A model generated the notes under the pieces. The model was given only the letters and a program-made list of their open reading frames with translations, did not search any database and had not been told where the DNA came from. A stretch of DNA of 9,556 nt from Ktedonobacterales bacterium (GTDB taxonomy: Bacteria; Chloroflexota; Ktedonobacteria; Ktedonobacterales; JADMIN01): contig JAICVT010000159.1 in assembly GCA_025935235.1 (NCBI GenBank), positions 1 to 9,556 of the forward strand, in the 5' to 3' direction. This document shows, piece after piece, positions 7,907-9,556 of this stretch. The position numbers and the translations under genes are program-made. Position 1 is the first letter of the stretch. Each line of letters opens with the position of its first letter.

Positions 7907-7933
7907 GAGACGATTGAGACCAGTGAGACGATG
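7907..7933 (+). repeat. Three tandem 9-bp GAGACxAxT-like repeats at the 5' edge of mutS2
   Basis: The units GAGACGATT, GAGACCAGT and GAGACGATG follow each other at 7907, 7916 and 7925. If the upstream ATG at 7901 were used, they would encode E-T-I/E-T-S/E-T-M. Further GAGAC copies lie at 7851 and 7867. This is a small local repeat that complicates start assignment for mutS2. Confidence 0.5.
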
Positions 7934-9556
7934 CACACCAAGAGTATGAACACCCTCGAATATCCCAAGATCATTGAGCGGCTGGCGCAGGAGACGGCGT
8001 TTTCGGCCAGCCGCGAGCTGGCGCTGGCGCTTGAGCCGACCAGTGAGGTAGATACCGCCCAGCGCCGCCAGGCCTACACCGCCGAGGCGCGGCGCCTGCT
8101 CGACCTGCGCCCCGACGCGGGCATCCGTGGCGCGCGCGACGTGCGCCCGCAGACCAAAGCGGCTGAGCGTGGCAAGACGCTGACTCCCGCCGAGCTGCTC
8201 GACGTGCTGGCGACCGTGCGCTCCTCGACGCATGTCAATCGCCTCATCACGCGGCTGGAGGAGGGTTTCCCGCTGCTGAAGGGGCTGGCGGGCGACCTGC
8301 CGCAGCGCCCCGCGCTGGAGGGCCGCATCGCCGCCTGCATCAGCGAGGAGGGCGACGTGCTGGACTCCGCCTCGCCACGCCTGCGCCAACTCCGCGCCGA
8401 GATTCGCGCCGCCCAGCAGCGCTTGCAAGAGCGTCTCGGCACGCTCGTCAACGAGTTCCGCACGGCGCTGCAAGAGCCGATCATCACGATGCGCTCCGAC
8501 CGCTATGTGCTGCCAGTGCGGGCCGAGGCGCGTGGCCAGGTGCGCGGCATCGTGCATGACCAGTCGGGCAGCGGCGCGACCGTCTTTGTCGAGCCACTGG
8601 TGGTGGTCGAGATGAACAATCGCCTGCGCCAGCTCCAGATCGAGGAGCGGCAGGAGGTCGAGCGCATTCTGGCCGAGCTATCGGCGCTGGTCGGCGGCGA
8701 GGCGCCGTATATCATCCTGGCGGTCGAGCTGCTGGCCGAGATAGACCTGCAACTGGCCAAGGCGCGCTACGCCAGCGTCGTGCGCGGCAGCGCTCCCAAG
8801 CTCAACACCGACGGGCGGCTGCATCTGCGCCAGGCGCGGCACCCGCTGCTGACGGGGCGGGTCGTGCCGATTGACTTCTGGCTGGGCGGCGAGACGCGCA
8901 TGATCGTCATCACCGGGCCAAACACCGGCGGCAAGACGGTGGCGCTCAAGACGGTCGGCCTGCTCTCGCTGATGGCGCTGGCCGGGCTGCACATCCCAGC
9001 CGCCGACGACTCCGAGGTGCCGGTCTACCACGACATCTTCGCCGACATCGGCGATGAGCAGAGCATCGAACAGAGCCTCAGCACGTTCTCCTCGCACCTC
9101 AGCCGCATCGTCGAGATCCTGCGCGAGGCGACGCCTGATGCGCTCGTGCTGCTGGATGAGCTGGGCGCGGGCACCGATCCCAGCGAGGGTTCGGCGCTGG
9201 CGCGAGCGATCCTGAGCCACCTGCTGCGGCGGGGTGTGGAGACGGTCGCCACCACCCACTACTCCGAGCTGAAGGCCTTCGCGCACGAGCAGCCCGGCGT
9301 CGAGAACGCCTCGGTCGAGTTCGACGTGGAGACGCTCTCGCCAACCTACCGGCTGACGATCGGCCTGCCGGGGCGCAGCAACGCGCTGGCCATCGCCAGC
9401 CGCCTGGGCCTGCCGGATGAGATCATCGCGCAGGGGCGCGAGTTCCTGGGCGCGGCGGGTGTGGAGATGGAGAGCCTGCTCTCCACGCTGGCTGAGGAGC
9501 GCAAAGGCGCCGCCGACGAGCGCTATCGGCTGAGCATGGAGCGCGCCGAGGCGGAA
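7931..9556 (+). CDS. mutS2: Endonuclease MutS2 (ribosome-rescue/anti-recombination ATPase), partial at window end
   Basis: The 542 codons in the window have no stop, so the gene runs off the right edge; full MutS2 proteins are near 780 residues. It starts with the MutS2-typical LEYPKIIERLA and lacks the MutS mismatch-recognition domain. The core/clamp region is followed by an ATPase with Walker A GPNTGGKT (329-336), STFSSHLSRIVEIL as the signature region, Walker B LVLLDELGAGTDP (Asp409) and the H-loop TTHYSELKAFA (His443). LPGRSNALAIASRLGLP follows, and then the start of a coiled coil. The KOW and Smr nuclease domains should lie beyond the window. MutS2 family members suppress recombination or, as RqcU in Bacillus, split collided ribosomes. 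Start choice is uncertain: in-frame ATGs occur at 7862, 7901, 7931 and 7946, none with a strong ribosome site. 7931 best matches family N-termini. Confidence 0.95.
   Translation, partial: MHTKSMNTLEYPKIIERLAQETAFSASRELALALEPTSEVDTAQRRQAYTAEARRLLDLRPDAGIRGARDVRPQTKAAERGKTLTPAELLDVLATVRSSTHVNRLITRLEEGFPLLKGLAGDLPQRPALEGRIAACISEEGDVLDSASPRLRQLRAEIRAAQQRLQERLGTLVNEFRTALQEPIITMRSDRYVLPVRAEARGQVRGIVHDQSGSGATVFVEPLVVVEMNNRLRQLQIEERQEVERILAELSALVGGEAPYIILAVELLAEIDLQLAKARYASVVRGSAPKLNTDGRLHLRQARHPLLTGRVVPIDFWLGGETRMIVITGPNTGGKTVALKTVGLLSLMALAGLHIPAADDSEVPVYHDIFADIGDEQSIEQSLSTFSSHLSRIVEILREATPDALVLLDELGAGTDPSEGSALARAILSHLLRRGVETVATTHYSELKAFAHEQPGVENASVEFDVETLSPTYRLTIGLPGRSNALAIASRLGLPDEIIAQGREFLGAAGVEMESLLSTLAEERKGAADERYRLSMERAEAE

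Noticed and set aside
6887..8557. 556-codon minus-strand open frame
   Set aside because: It runs antisense across the clpP 3' end, the intergenic repeats, the methyltransferase and the mutS2 5' part. It has Arg/His/Gln-rich composition and no recognisable domain.

Overview
The window is about 60-65% GC with compact, bacterial-style genes. It looks like ordinary chromosome from a GC-rich, Gram-positive-like lineage. ClpC with a UVR segment, MutS2, a short Gram-positive-type citrate synthase and clear Shine-Dalgarno sites fit Chloroflexota (for example Ktedonobacteria-like) or a similar deep-branching phylum. The phylum is inferred from gene content and protein style, not shown by any marker gene.

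Layout: the left half is read on the minus strand and the right half on the plus strand. Minus strand: clpC (43-2568), a GTG-start Hsp100 AAA+ unfoldase; a roughly 0.9 kb gene-poor stretch (2569-3477) holding the clpC promoter, small repeats and an intrinsic terminator; a small membrane-anchored protein of unknown function (3478-3981); a short interval with a perfect inverted repeat (3982-4185); and citrate synthase (4186-5316). A divergent control region (5317-5652) separates these from the plus-strand genes: a three-helix membrane protein (5653-6051), clpP (6265-6951, after a structured leader), a class I SAM-dependent methyltransferase (7136-7849) and mutS2 (about 7931 to the window end, truncated by the window).

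How the genes relate: ClpC carries an IGF loop, the expected ClpP-docking tripeptide, and a ClpP with an intact Ser-His-Asp triad lies about 4 kb away on the opposite strand, so the two halves of one protease are near each other but not in one operon. clpC appears monocistronic with its own sigma70-type promoter. The CtsR/McsA/McsB neighbours typical of Firmicutes are absent, and a perfect 14-bp palindrome sits at the predicted transcription start. Citrate synthase (TCA entry), the methyltransferase and MutS2 are housekeeping or general-purpose genes.

I found no CRISPR array, insertion sequence, phage gene, tRNA or rRNA, and no convincing undescribed multi-gene system. The most interesting material is regulatory or structural: the clpC operator candidate, 10-bp phased repeats, a folded leader before clpP, palindromes in the citrate synthase control region, and active-site variants in citrate synthase and ClpP.
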